Assembly (NCBI RefSeq): GCF_001469895.1
Contig: NZ_LOPY01000038.1
Coordinates: forward strand, 1-64,000
Origin: Pseudoalteromonas sp. XI10
Lineage (GTDB): Bacteria; Pseudomonadota; Gammaproteobacteria; Enterobacterales; Alteromonadaceae
DNA: 64,000 bases
Direction of reading: 5' to 3'
In this document: positions 43,791 through 52,724 of the stretch, piece by piece
Position numbering within the stretch: the first letter of the stretch is position 1
Layout of the letters: each line of letters starts with the position of its first letter
The notes under the pieces: generated by a model
Told to the model about the DNA's origin: nothing
Databases searched by the model: none
Seen by the model: only the letters and a program-made list of their open reading frames with translations
Program-made: the position numbers and the translations under genes

Positions 43791-43972
43791 TTCTCAGACT
43801 CCTTTTCCTCGTTAGAGATTGTGTTGTTGTGTTTTTTTTCATCTTCAAATATGGCATTAGCAGCGTTATCAAATCGGCTTTTGCTACGCTTGCTGTATGC
43901 CCATACAACAATCACAATAAACAGTACTAAAATTACCAGAGTCAAAATGCCTCTGTATGTTCCGTAATCCAT
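43787..43972 (-). CDS. ccoQ: Cbb3-type oxidase small subunit CcoQ
   Basis: A 61-aa protein with one transmembrane helix (residues 7-26, RGILTLVILVLFIVIVVWAY) and a charged, cytoplasmic tail (KRSKSRFDNAANAIF). CcoQ stabilises the cbb3 complex. It lies between ccoO and ccoP, five bases behind ccoO, and shares an ATGA overlap with ccoP. Confidence 0.9.
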   Translation of the reverse strand: MDYGTYRGILTLVILVLFIVIVVWAYSKRSKSRFDNAANAIFEDEKKHNNTISNEEKESEK

Positions 43973-43977
43973 AATAA

Positions 43978-44652
43978 TTACTTCAAGTGTGTGCCAAGCT
44001 GTTGTAAGTAAGCGATTAGAGCTTGCATTTCAGTTGCGCCTTCACCATTGTTCATGGCTTCGATTTTCGCAATGTCAGCTTTTAGCTCTTCATCACTTCC
44101 GTAACCTTTACCATCGTAACGGTCGCTTGCTTTGTCGATTCCGAAGCTATCACGGAATACTTGAAGCTTTTTAAGTGTATGGGTCGTATCGACTCTGTTT
44201 TCGTCTAACCAAGGAAACGCTGGCATGTTTGACTCAGGAACCACAGCACGTGGGTCCATTAAGTGAGCATGGTGCCAATCGTCTGAGTAACGCTCACCAA
44301 CACGAGCTAGATCAGGACCAGTACGCTTAGAACCCCATTGGAATGGGTGATCCCATACTGACTCACCAGCTACAGAGTAGTGACCGTAACGCTCAACCTC
44401 GTCACGGAAAGGACGAATCATTTGTGAGTGACAGTTGTAACAACCTTCACGCACGTAGATATCACGACCTTCCATTTCTAACGCTGTAAGAGGGCGTAAG
44501 CCATCGACAGGTTTAGTCGTATCGTCTTGGAACATTAGTGGAGTAATCTCAACTAACGCACCAAAGCTGATTGCAAAGACAGTCAAGATAGCCATTAGGC
44601 CAACGTTCTTTTCGACTATTTCGTGTTTGTTTTGTGAATTATTATTGCTCAT
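43978..44652 (-). CDS. ccoO: Cbb3-type oxidase subunit II (CcoO)
   Basis: A 224-aa membrane-anchored monoheme cytochrome c. The N-terminal helix runs from about residue 16 to 38. The heme motif is CYNCH at residues 71-75 in [20 protein letters not shown], and the axial Met lies in [11 protein letters not shown]. The protein has the usual [19 protein letters not shown] block. It transfers electrons to the CcoN active site. It lies 12 bases behind ccoN in the operon. Confidence 0.96.
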   Translation of the reverse strand: MSNNNSQNKHEIVEKNVGLMAILTVFAISFGALVEITPLMFQDDTTKPVDGLRPLTALEMEGRDIYVREGCYNCHSQMIRPFRDEVERYGHYSVAGESVWDHPFQWGSKRTGPDLARVGERYSDDWHHAHLMDPRAVVPESNMPAFPWLDENRVDTTHTLKKLQVFRDSFGIDKASDRYDGKGYGSDEELKADIAKIEAMNNGEGATEMQALIAYLQQLGTHLK

Positions 44653-44664
44653 CGTGCTACTCCA

Positions 44665-46098
44665 TTATGCCAATTGTGCGTCAGCGTCTAATTGAAGCGA
44701 ATCTTTCTTCGCTGCAATAGTACGATAAACGTTGTAAGCCATAATTAGCATACCTGTTACGATGAATACACCGCCTAGGAAACGCATGATATAGAACGGA
44801 TACGAAGCTTCTAATGACTGTACAAAGCTGTACATTAACGTACCGTCTGAGTTTACTGCACGCCACATTAGACCTTGCATTACACCTGAGATCCACATTG
44901 CTACGATGTATAGAACAACACCAACAGTGTGTAACCAGAAGTGCGTGTTAACTAGTTTAACACTGTACATACGGCCTTGTGAGAATAGTGCAGGGATTAG
45001 GTGATAGATAGCACCGATAGAAATCATTGCAACCCAACCTAGTGCACCTGAGTGTACGTGACCTACAGTCCAGTCAGTGTAGTGAGAAAGCGCGTTAACT
45101 GACTTAATAGCCATCATTGGGCCTTCGAACGTAGACATACCGTAGAAAGATAGAGAAACAACTAAGAAACGAAGTACTGGGTCAGTACGTAGTTTATGCC
45201 ATGCACCTGATAACGTCATGATACCGTTGATCATACCACCCCAAGATGGAACGAATAGGATAACTGACATAACCATACCTAAGCTTTGCGTCCAGTCTGG
45301 AAGCGCAGTGTAGTGTAGGTGGTGAGGACCTGCCCAGATGTATAAAGAAACAAGAGCCCAGAAGTGAACTACCGATAAACGGTAAGAATAAACAGGGCGA
45401 CCTGCTTGTTTTGGTACGAAGTAGTACATCATACCTAAGAAACCAGCAGTTAATAAGAAACCAACAGCGTTGTGACCGTACCACCACTGAACCATTGCAT
45501 CTACAGCACCTGCGTAGATAGAGTATGATTTAGTTAGTGAAACTGGAATTGCCATGCTGTTTACAATGTGTAAAACGGCAACAGTAATGATGAAACCAGC
45601 GTAGAACCAGTTCGCAACATAGATGTGCGATACTTTACGCTTGATTAACGTACCAAAGAATACAACTGCGTAAGTTACCCAAACAACGGCGATAAGAATA
45701 TCGATTGGCCATTCAAGTTCTGCGTATTCTTTTGAGCTTGTGATACCTAGTGGTAAGGTAATCGCTGCTAGTACGATAACAAGTTGCCAACCCCAGAAGG
45801 TGAAGGCTGCTAGTTTATCTGAGAAAAGGCGCGTTTGACATGTACGTTGTACGACGTAATAAGACGTCGCAAAAAGTGCACTTGTACCAAATGCGAAAAT
45901 TACTGCGTTCGTGTGTAACGGACGTAGTCGAGAGTAAGTTAACCATGGTGTATCAAAGTTAAGTGCTGGCCAAGCTAATTGGGCAGCAATCAGAACCCCA
46001 ACACTCATGCCAACGATGCCCCAAATCACTGTCATAATAGCGAATTGGCGTACAACTTTATAATTGTACTCAGTTTGTGATGCTACTGTTTGGCTCAT
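44665..46098 (-). CDS. ccoN: Cbb3-type oxidase catalytic subunit I (CcoN)
   Basis: A 477-aa heme-copper oxidase subunit with about twelve helices. It carries the low-spin heme and the heme b3/CuB centre. Conserved His residues occur in [34 protein letters not shown] and [12 protein letters not shown]. It reduces O2 to water with proton pumping and high oxygen affinity. The ATG at 46098 follows GGAAG at a suitable distance; an upstream start at 46146 would add 16 unlikely residues. It heads the ccoN-O-Q-P operon, with an FNR-type box further upstream. Confidence 0.97.
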   Translation of the reverse strand: MSQTVASQTEYNYKVVRQFAIMTVIWGIVGMSVGVLIAAQLAWPALNFDTPWLTYSRLRPLHTNAVIFAFGTSALFATSYYVVQRTCQTRLFSDKLAAFTFWGWQLVIVLAAITLPLGITSSKEYAELEWPIDILIAVVWVTYAVVFFGTLIKRKVSHIYVANWFYAGFIITVAVLHIVNSMAIPVSLTKSYSIYAGAVDAMVQWWYGHNAVGFLLTAGFLGMMYYFVPKQAGRPVYSYRLSVVHFWALVSLYIWAGPHHLHYTALPDWTQSLGMVMSVILFVPSWGGMINGIMTLSGAWHKLRTDPVLRFLVVSLSFYGMSTFEGPMMAIKSVNALSHYTDWTVGHVHSGALGWVAMISIGAIYHLIPALFSQGRMYSVKLVNTHFWLHTVGVVLYIVAMWISGVMQGLMWRAVNSDGTLMYSFVQSLEASYPFYIMRFLGGVFIVTGMLIMAYNVYRTIAAKKDSLQLDADAQLA

Positions 46099-46269
46099 TT
46101 TCTGGCTTCCGCTGCAATAAATGCGTTTTAGAAATGAATTACCCACTTTTATTCAAAGTGGGGCCTACTATTACTTCACAAGCGTGTTACCTAAAGCCAA
46201 CTTAGCGGTGCTAGCTTCAGAAAACAAACTCGAGAAACCCTTATTTTTGCGATGGAAATGATAAAATTT

Positions 46270-46292
46270 TTGACCTTAAAAAGATAGGTCAA
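46270..46292. promoter_or_regulatory. Inverted repeat in the ccoN upstream region
   Basis: TTGACCT and AGGTCAA are 7-bp perfect arms separated by nine bases. It lies about 170 bases before ccoN and just downstream (in the ccoN direction) of the FNR-type box, with a possible -10 TATCTT inside. It could be an operator. Confidence 0.4.
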
Positions 46293-46304
46293 TTGCATAA
46301 AATT

Positions 46305-46318
46305 ATGACATCAATCAA
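46305..46318 (-). promoter_or_regulatory. FNR-type box upstream of ccoN
   Basis: On the minus strand TTGATTGATGTCAT matches TTGAT-N4-ATCAA at eight of ten positions, 207 bases before ccoN. ccoNOQP operons are well-known FNR targets in other species. A long leader would be needed. Confidence 0.4.
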
Positions 46319-46444
46319 ATTTTAGCGCTTTGTTGGTTATTTTTTGTCAGAGATTGTATTTTTATTAGCTTATTCCATCTAGCATGGTTGTCTTTTCGCG
46401 GGTAGCTCACTAGTATCCGCTTTTATTTTATACAGGCAAATAGA

Positions 46445-46864
46445 GTGCGAACTAGTTTTTTACCCGTTTTCCTTTTCAGTGTATTTTTAGCTGCATGTGA
46501 TAGCCAAAGTATAGAAGAGGGCAGCACAAGTACAAGTTGTGAGAACAATAGTCATTGTTATTACCCTAATAATGCAGAAGTTTGGCTGAGCAACCCAGCT
46601 ATCAGCCCTGAGTTGCCTTTTGCAATCAACCTAAAGCTGCCGAAAGATGCTAAAAACCTCTCTGCAAAACTTGAAGGGGTCACTATGTATATGGGGTTTA
46701 TTCCGCTGCAGTTTAAACAGAAAGGGCAAGTTTGGGTTGCTGATACTATGGTTGGCGCATGCTCTGAGCCTGTAATGACCTGGAAAATGATGCTCACTTA
46801 TACTACTGGTGACAATCAACCACAAACCTTGCTTTATTATTTCGATTCACTGCAAACTCGATAA
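46445..46864 (+). CDS. Lipoprotein divergent to the cbb3 operon, possibly metal-binding
   Basis: I do not recognise this 139-aa protein. It starts with GTG and has a lipobox FLAAC with Cys18. Asp at +2 is the classical signal to keep a lipoprotein in the inner membrane. The mature part contains paired or clustered soft-metal ligands: CENNSHCYYP near residues 32-41, MYMGF near residues 80-84, and MVGACSEPVMTWKMML near the C-terminus. This composition and the location beside ccoN make a copper or heme-oxidase accessory role plausible, but this is inference. It has no domain I can name. Confidence 0.6.
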   Translation: MRTSFLPVFLFSVFLAACDSQSIEEGSTSTSCENNSHCYYPNNAEVWLSNPAISPELPFAINLKLPKDAKNLSAKLEGVTMYMGFIPLQFKQKGQVWVADTMVGACSEPVMTWKMMLTYTTGDNQPQTLLYYFDSLQTR

Positions 46865-46885
46865 CATCTTCCCTTATTATTGTTG

Positions 46886-46917
46886 ATCACAGCTTTTGAT
46901 TATTTAAAAGCTGTGAT
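46886..46917 (+). terminator. Hairpin behind the lipoprotein gene
   Basis: ATCACAGCTTTT and AAAAGCTGTGAT form a perfect 12-bp stem with an eight-base loop. The tail is poor in T, so termination may be weak or need Rho. Confidence 0.55.
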
Positions 46918-47294
46918 TGTCGTCATCCCTACGTCATCTTTTTCTACTTTAATGTTCTTTATTAGCCGTATCTTTATACGGTATTACAAATTTAAGGAAC
47001 AAAAACAAAAATTCTTCCTCTAATACACTGTTTAACGGGCTAACTTTGTCTATTTAGTTAATTTAAGTGAATAACTATGGTTAGCATTCTTACCAAGCTT
47101 TTACGGTTTTTATAACGTTGTGTGATCAACTTGTAAAAATTTCATTTGTAGCACTAATTGGGCTTTAGTTACACTTGATTACAAAGTGCGTGCAATTGAT
47201 TTCAATCGTGTTTTTTTTGCTACTTAATAATGTTACATTGCTGATGTAGAAGTGTTTTTTTCTGTTAACATTGATACATCGTGAAACCTTATTA

Positions 47295-47329
47295 CCTAAA
47301 ATGGATACGCCATTTTGGGGTTGTTTTTT
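47295..47329 (+). promoter_or_regulatory. Terminator-like hairpin in the leader of the TonB receptor
   Basis: CCTAAAATGG and CCATTTTGGG pair (with one G-U) around ATACG, followed by TTGTTTTTT. It lies about 125 bases before the receptor ATG and could act as an attenuator or as the end of a small RNA. Confidence 0.45.
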
Positions 47330-47454
47330 CTTTAACCTGCCATTCAGTTTTCGTTCAGTTAACTGAGCCTAAGTTGCCCTCCGCTGACTCGTGATTCTAA
47401 TAATAACGAGCGCTACCTAACTAAAGGTAAATTTCCAACAAGTAGGGTTTTCAC

Positions 47455-50046
47455 ATGAAAAAATCAATTCTTGGTTTAGCTGTTGTTTCAGCAATCCCAA
47501 TGTTCTCAAGCATGCAAGTTTTAGCTGCTGATGATGCAGCAGAGTCTATTGAAAAAATTCAAGTTACAGGTTCTCGCATTAAGCGTACCGATATGGAGAC
47601 GTCTAGTCCTGTAACTTTAATTGGTGCAGATGACATCAAAGCAATGGGTGCATCAAGCATCGATGGCGTTCTACAAAAAATGACTGCAGCAAGCGGTGCG
47701 ATGACTAACCCTGCTGTTAACAACGGTTCAGGCGGTAACGCACGTGTTGACCTACGTGGTTTAGGCGCACAACGTACTCTAGTACTAGTAAATGGTCGTC
47801 GTATGATCAACTCTGGTACTGGCGCAGCATCTACTGTTGACTTAAACACAATCCCAGTATCAATGATCAAGCAAGTTGAAGTACTAAAAGACGGCGCATC
47901 AGCTGTATATGGTACTGACGCGGTAGCTGGTGTTGTTAACATCATCTTAAAAGACGACTTCGAAGGTCTAGACATGAACCTTAACGGTGCTATCACTGGT
48001 GAAGGCGATGCAGACGAAACGTCTTTCGATATCACAATGGGTTCAAGCTTTGACCGTGGTAACGTTGTAATTGGTTTACAATACACAGACCGTGGCGACG
48101 CTTCTCAAGCAGACCGTGATTTCTCTGATTGTCCAATCGAAGAAGATTACGAAAACGGTAGCTTCTACTGTGGCGGTTCTTCTTACACGCCTTTCGGCCA
48201 CGTTTGGGCTGAAAATGCAGACCTACAAGGTCAAGCAGACGGCGAGTGGCACGACTTCACTTCAGCAGGTGATGCTTACAACTACTCAGCAACAAGCTAC
48301 CTTTACACACCAATGCGTCGTTTAAACCTTACAGGTATCGGCCACTTTGACGTAACTGATGAAACGCGTTTAGTTTCTGAGTTCACTTACTCTAAGCGTT
48401 GGTCAACTCAACAAATGGCTCCACAGCCAGTATGGTTTGACTTCACTTACGATGCAGACGCAATGGGTGATTCACTTCTTTCTCACGGCGTAGCTGATGG
48501 TGAAGACATCTCTTACGGTCGTCGTATGACTGATGTTGGTCCTCGTGGTTATGAGCAAGTTGTTGATACTGTACGTGCTGTAGTCGGTCTTGACGGTGCA
48601 TTCGACAACGGTTGGGGCTGGGATACTTCAGTAGTATTCGGTCGTAACGACTCAGTTGACCGTGCAACTAACCTACTTAACATGGGTTCAATCCAAGATG
48701 CAATCGAAGAGGGTACTTTCAACCCACTTAACCAAGCTGATTGGTCAGGTAGCAACCTTGCACAGTACAACTACACTGAGAACAACTCAGGTGGTAGCCA
48801 ATTATTAGTTCTTTCTGCTGGCCTTAACGGTGAAGTAATGGAACTTCCTGCTGGTTACGTTGGTTTCGCTGCTGGTATCGAGCGTCGTGAAGAAAAAGCA
48901 TGGTACGTTCCAGATTCACTAACTTCACAAGGTCTTGCAAATGACCCACGTGTTGAACCAACTGGCGGTCGTTTTGACGTAAACGAAGCTTACGTAGAAT
49001 TCGCTGTTCCACTTCTAGCTGATGCACCATTTGCAGAAATGGTTGACTTAAGCGCTGCTATCCGTGCATTCGATTACAGCACATTTGGTTCAGATGAGAC
49101 TTGGAAACTAGGTCTAACTTGGCGTGTAAACGACGAACTAATGCTACGTGCTGTTCGTTCAACTGCATTCCGTGCTCCTACAGTATCTGAGCTTTACCAA
49201 GGTAAATCACCTTCATTCGAACAAGTTAACTTCCCTGGTGCACAAGACCAAGCTGAAGTAACTGTTGGTGGTAACGACCAATTAACTCCAGAGCTTGCTG
49301 ATACAGTAACTGCTGGTTTCGTATACGCTCCAGAATGGTTCGACGGTTTCTCAATGACTGTTGACTACTACGAAATCGAAATTGAAAACTCAATTTCAAG
49401 CGTAAACAACCAGTACATCGTTGAAAACTGTCTTGATGCTTCTACTGGCGCATACAAGAACCAAGATACTGCACTATGTCAGTCTTCTGCAATCAACTTC
49501 AACCAAAGCACTGGTCGCATTAGCTTCAACAACCAATTACAAAACATTGGTAATGAATCTACTAAAGGTTACGACGTAAACTTCAAGTATGCATTTGAAG
49601 CTGCAGGTCTTAACTGGCGCACAGGTCTTGATGTAACTATCCTTGATGAGTACATCGTTGATTCAGGCACAAGCACAATCGATTACACAGGTCTTGTAAC
49701 TTCAGGTATCGGTAGCTACGCGAAAGTTAAGTCTAACTTCACTCTTAACGCGTCTGGCGACAACTGGGATGCACAATACCAAGCACGTATGATCGACGGC
49801 CTAGACAGCTACGCATGTCTTGCTGACGACAGCGAGTGTCTAGTACCAAGCGTTGGTACTGTTGTATACCACGACATCAGCGGTTCATACATCCTGAACG
49901 ACACAGTGTCATTCTCTGCAGGTGTTAACAACTTATTCGATAAGCAAGCACCTTACTACTCAGGTAACAATGACTCAAACACTGACCCGTACACATACGA
50001 TGTACTAGGTCGTCGTTTCTTCGCTGGTATGAACATCAAGTTCTAA
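47455..50046 (+). CDS. TonB-dependent receptor, strongly codon-biased
   Basis: An 863-aa TonB-dependent receptor with a signal peptide (residues 1-24, ending QVLA) and a TonB-box segment IEKIQVTGSRIKR at about 32-44. The plug has LVLVNGRRM and a VEVLKDGASAVYGTDAVAGVV block, the usual signature of the CirA/FepA-like superfamily in Alteromonadales that imports oligosaccharides, peptides or siderophores. The barrel ends in FFAGMNIKF. Codons are unusually uniform (GGT, GAC, AAC, CTT, CGT dominate), unlike its neighbours, which points to very high expression. No substrate genes flank it. A strong terminator follows. Confidence 0.92.
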   Translation: MKKSILGLAVVSAIPMFSSMQVLAADDAAESIEKIQVTGSRIKRTDMETSSPVTLIGADDIKAMGASSIDGVLQKMTAASGAMTNPAVNNGSGGNARVDLRGLGAQRTLVLVNGRRMINSGTGAASTVDLNTIPVSMIKQVEVLKDGASAVYGTDAVAGVVNIILKDDFEGLDMNLNGAITGEGDADETSFDITMGSSFDRGNVVIGLQYTDRGDASQADRDFSDCPIEEDYENGSFYCGGSSYTPFGHVWAENADLQGQADGEWHDFTSAGDAYNYSATSYLYTPMRRLNLTGIGHFDVTDETRLVSEFTYSKRWSTQQMAPQPVWFDFTYDADAMGDSLLSHGVADGEDISYGRRMTDVGPRGYEQVVDTVRAVVGLDGAFDNGWGWDTSVVFGRNDSVDRATNLLNMGSIQDAIEEGTFNPLNQADWSGSNLAQYNYTENNSGGSQLLVLSAGLNGEVMELPAGYVGFAAGIERREEKAWYVPDSLTSQGLANDPRVEPTGGRFDVNEAYVEFAVPLLADAPFAEMVDLSAAIRAFDYSTFGSDETWKLGLTWRVNDELMLRAVRSTAFRAPTVSELYQGKSPSFEQVNFPGAQDQAEVTVGGNDQLTPELADTVTAGFVYAPEWFDGFSMTVDYYEIEIENSISSVNNQYIVENCLDASTGAYKNQDTALCQSSAINFNQSTGRISFNNQLQNIGNESTKGYDVNFKYAFEAAGLNWRTGLDVTILDEYIVDSGTSTIDYTGLVTSGIGSYAKVKSNFTLNASGDNWDAQYQARMIDGLDSYACLADDSECLVPSVGTVVYHDISGSYILNDTVSFSAGVNNLFDKQAPYYSGNNDSNTDPYTYDVLGRRFFAGMNIKF

Positions 50047-50066
50047 TCTAGTTTGAAATGATTACT

Positions 50067-50094
50067 AAGGCCCAGTTTTTACTGGGCCTTTTTT
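50067..50094 (+). terminator. Terminator of the TonB receptor
   Basis: AAGGCCCAGT and ACTGGGCCTT pair around TTTT, followed by TTTT. Confidence 0.92.
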
Positions 50095-50154
50095 ATTGTC
50101 TGAAAGCCTATCAACGCGTAAACTAATAGAGCATTATTAAAAAACGAGGTGATA

Positions 50155-51531
50155 TTGCTTAAACAAGACGAAAACTTATCTTTTATTATTGAGCCTGAGC
50201 TTAAACCACGCACAGAGCAACGACTCGACCTGTATTTCTCCATTCCGAATGAAATGAGTGTTAATCCACAAACACTTAGCGAAGAATCATTCTTTAACAA
50301 CAACTTTAAATCGCATCTTGCGTATAACGCTAACAACATTCACTTACCTTTAGTTAGAAGCCGCTTTGTTAGTAAAAACAAAGGTGAACAGCAAGATTAT
50401 CGGCAAAACTTAAACTTATATTGTTATCAAGTTCGACTCGCGCTTAATGCCGATATTAAAGACACCCTAAAACACCAAGAAGCCGATGAGTTTTACCCTG
50501 CAGCCATTGAGTTGTGCCAGCAAACCAAAGGCTTGTTGAAAAAACTAAGACGCTACACCCCAGATGATGAAAAGCTACTGCCATTTTATAAAAACGCCGA
50601 TAACTACTTAAGCTGGCATGTAGAGCAGTCATTTTTAAAACTACTGGATGAAGGACCGCGCAGTAGCGATTTTGCAAAAGAGCGCAGTGAGCTATTAGAG
50701 TTTTGCAAAAATGAAAACAGTTACCGTGAAGAGCAAGAATATAACTCGCAATCGACACTTGAAGATGCCAACCGTATCACCAACAAAATGCGCCTTTTAC
50801 AACGTTTGATTGAGCATGGGGTGGTGCTTACACGTAGCACTCGTCACTTAAACAGTTATTTAAAACGTATGGTAAAGGGCACGGTGACCGCTGTGATCAT
50901 GGCCTTTGTGATGTTGGTTGTGTTAAATGCTCGCTCAAACTTTACCGAAGTAACAGCGACGTTAATTTTGATCTTGGGTGTTATTTATGGTCTTCGTGAA
51001 ATATTTAAAGAAGACATAACACGGGTGATCTGGCGAGCTATCGTAAGAGGGCGACCTAAATGGCGCTTTCAGTTTAAAAACAGCATTACTAAAGACAAAA
51101 TTGCCAGCCAATACATTTGGCTTGAATACACCAGTTTTAAACGCCTGCCTAAAGCGGTAAGAAGAATTTTTTCAAAGCGTCGTCATCAAAATAAACAGGC
51201 TGCTCAGTGGCTGCATTTTGCAAGCGAAACACAAGTTAACGCGAAAGAGTTTTTACCTGGCTACGATACCTTGCAACAAACCATGCAATTTAGCTTGGCA
51301 CCGTTTGCTCGCTACTTAAAGCGGGGTGAAGGTAAGCTCTATCATCTAGATAGTAATAAAATCTCTAAGAAAGCTGTAGAGAGGCGTTATCAGTTAAATG
51401 TGGTATTAGTGTTTACACAAAGCGAAGATGAAACTTTGTATCAGCGCTACAAGATTACGTTAAATCGCAGCAAAATTGTTAATATTGAGCGTATTTACTC
51501 ACAAACTGACATTCTGAAAGATGAAAGATGA
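50155..51531 (+). CDS. Membrane protein of unknown function, two TM segments
   Basis: I do not recognise this protein of about 458 aa. The N-terminal 240 residues are soluble, charged and helical. Two hydrophobic segments follow (about residues 244-261, GTVTAVIMAFVMLVVLN, and 268-284, VTATLILILGVIYGLREIF). The C-terminal 175 residues are basic, with RGRPKWRFQFKNS and a beta-rich end (YQLNVVLVFTQSEDETLYQRYKITLNRSK). No catalytic motif is evident. Start choice: TTG at 50155 follows GAGG with five bases, and the GTG at 50149 is an alternative that lacks a ribosome site. The last codons and the stop (51529-51531) lie within the first three copies of a heptamer repeat. Confidence 0.7.
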   Translation: MLKQDENLSFIIEPELKPRTEQRLDLYFSIPNEMSVNPQTLSEESFFNNNFKSHLAYNANNIHLPLVRSRFVSKNKGEQQDYRQNLNLYCYQVRLALNADIKDTLKHQEADEFYPAAIELCQQTKGLLKKLRRYTPDDEKLLPFYKNADNYLSWHVEQSFLKLLDEGPRSSDFAKERSELLEFCKNENSYREEQEYNSQSTLEDANRITNKMRLLQRLIEHGVVLTRSTRHLNSYLKRMVKGTVTAVIMAFVMLVVLNARSNFTEVTATLILILGVIYGLREIFKEDITRVIWRAIVRGRPKWRFQFKNSITKDKIASQYIWLEYTSFKRLPKAVRRIFSKRRHQNKQAAQWLHFASETQVNAKEFLPGYDTLQQTMQFSLAPFARYLKRGEGKLYHLDSNKISKKAVERRYQLNVVLVFTQSEDETLYQRYKITLNRSKIVNIERIYSQTDILKDER

Positions 51532-51591
51532 AAGATGAAAGATGAAAGATGAAAGATGAAAGATGAAAGATGAAAGATGAAAGATGAAAGG
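51515..51591 (+). repeat. Heptanucleotide tandem repeat (TGAAAGA)10
   Basis: Ten perfect copies of TGAAAGA at 51515-51584 and a partial eleventh. The first two copies and the TGA of the third are the end of the preceding reading frame. Since seven is not a multiple of three and each copy holds one TGA, any frame that enters the array ends within three copies. Confidence 0.95.
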
Positions 51592-51607
51592 GTGGCCACG
51601 GCCACCC
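51590..51607. terminator. GC-rich hairpin between convergent genes
   Basis: GGGTGGCC and GGCCACCC form a near-perfect palindrome right after the heptamer array. The T-rich tail on the minus strand (ctttcatctttc) is supplied by the array. Confidence 0.6.
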
Positions 51608-51615
51608 ATTTCGGT

Positions 51616-51879
51616 TTATTTAGCGTCTAAACCTGTTTTGCTGTAAAGCGACACTTTGTCTGATACTAGCGTAATTTCGATGTTTTTATCTTTGTTACCC
51701 CAGATACAGTTAGTGTGTAGTGTCTTTTCTTCACACTTATCAGCTGAACCTAAAATAGCTTCAACCTCAGTTTTATCCATACCAATTTCAATTTTTTCGT
51801 AGTTCTCTAAATTTACTTTTGAGCAACCAGCTAAAGTAAGTGCCGCAGCCGCTGCTGCAATTGCCATATATTTTTTCAT
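51616..51879 (-). CDS. DUF3862 lipoprotein
   Basis: An 87-aa lipoprotein with the signal MKKYMAIAAAAAALTLAGC (Cys19, Ser at +2) and a SmpA/OmlA-like fold. The pattern NLENYEKIEIGMDKTEVEAI and LGSADKCEE, then CIWGNKDKNIEITLVSDK, is that of DUF3862. Function is unknown; the fold is related to the BamE/SmpA group. It lies 11 bases behind csiV and so probably belongs to the mfd transcript. The start at 51879 gives a proper lipoprotein signal. A reading from 51891 adds four residues. Confidence 0.78.
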   Translation of the reverse strand: MKKYMAIAAAAAALTLAGCSKVNLENYEKIEIGMDKTEVEAILGSADKCEEKTLHTNCIWGNKDKNIEITLVSDKVSLYSKTGLDAK

Positions 51880-51890
51880 AATTGTATCCA

Positions 51891-52724
51891 TTAATGGTTG
51901 TAGCGTCTTATTTGCACGATCATCCCCATACGTGGGTGATCAAAATAATGTATCTCGTTACTGATCACACGTTTAAATTGTGAAAAACGTGCTTTTTCGT
52001 AATCACCAGTTTCTAAGCGCTGACTAATATCAAATTCTGCGTTTATAAATAGGTAGTGACGAACATAAATCTTCATTAAACCGTCTAATTCCCACTCTGG
52101 CACATTTTGTAGCTGTTCAGGAATATAGCGCTCAGTAGGGCCTACTAAGCTTATAAAGTCGTTATTATCATTCTCAAGTGCTGCTGAGTGTTTTGCTAAG
52201 TGTTCACCGGCAAAGAGGCGGATACTTGGTGCTCTTCTTTCACTCATTTCAGGAAAACGCCAGCCGGTATGTAAAATTGGGGTTAAGCCTTTTCTATCAA
52301 GCTGATTTTTTTGCTCAACAAACTGTAATTGTTCTGGCGCCATTAAATAAATGTCGTCAGTGTCTTCACGGGGTTCAACAACGGGTGTCACAGGCAGTTG
52401 ATTATAGCTTGCTAAAAAATCAACACTGTCATCACACACGTTTGAGTGAGGGTTGGTATTAACTAAAGAGTCAGTGAACGAATCACTGCGAAAGCGGCTA
52501 TCACCTTCAATACAAGCCTGTTTTGCTTGCTCTGTGTATGCAGGGGATAATAAATCTTTGCTACGCTTAGCCTTGATTTCATCGTGTTTTAAACTGAAAT
52601 CTTCCTGTAAGTAGGGGGCTGGGCGCTGTTTATAAATAAGAACTTCTATTTCGAACCAACGTGTTGCAAATGACGAGCTTGTAAATAAGCAACAAAGCAG
52701 TAGTAAACTATTTCTAAACAACAT
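51891..52724 (-). CDS. csiV: CsiV-family periplasmic protein
   Basis: A 277-aa protein with a signal peptide (residues 1-20, ending SSFA). The mature N-terminus TRWFEIEVLIYKQR and the C-terminal segments LDGLMKIYVRHYLFINAEF and EIHYFDHPRMGMIVQIRR match the CsiV family (formerly DUF2803). In Vibrio cholerae CsiV is a peptidoglycan-associated protein needed for the response to D-amino acids; that function is transferred by family only. It overlaps the mfd stop by one base (TAATG), an arrangement shared by Shewanella-like genomes. Confidence 0.8.
   Translation of the reverse strand: MLFRNSLLLLCCLFTSSSFATRWFEIEVLIYKQRPAPYLQEDFSLKHDEIKAKRSKDLLSPAYTEQAKQACIEGDSRFRSDSFTDSLVNTNPHSNVCDDSVDFLASYNQLPVTPVVEPREDTDDIYLMAPEQLQFVEQKNQLDRKGLTPILHTGWRFPEMSERRAPSIRLFAGEHLAKHSAALENDNNDFISLVGPTERYIPEQLQNVPEWELDGLMKIYVRHYLFINAEFDISQRLETGDYEKARFSQFKRVISNEIHYFDHPRMGMIVQIRRYNH

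Larger units (their letters stand above)
46099..46444. other. Divergent intergenic region between ccoN and a lipoprotein gene
   Basis: About 350 bases with no open frame of note. It holds the FNR-type box and the TTGACCT/AGGTCAA inverted repeat, so it probably contains the ccoN promoter and perhaps that of the divergent lipoprotein gene. Confidence 0.6.
46865..47454. other. Long leader region before the highly biased TonB receptor
   Basis: About 590 bases without a gene. It contains the inverted repeat at 46886-46917, which probably closes the lipoprotein gene, and a terminator-like hairpin at 47295-47329. No known riboswitch structure was recognised. Long untranslated regions with several T-rich runs precede the receptor ATG. 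Confidence 0.6.

Noticed and set aside
47559-48086. 175-codon open frame on the minus strand inside the TonB receptor
   Set aside because: It comes from the biased codons of the real gene; there is no ribosome site, and the antisense product has no recognisable features.
51515-51591. Phase-variation switch of the upstream gene
   Set aside because: The array is at the extreme 3' end and every frame that enters it stops within three copies, so it cannot turn the protein on or off by translation.
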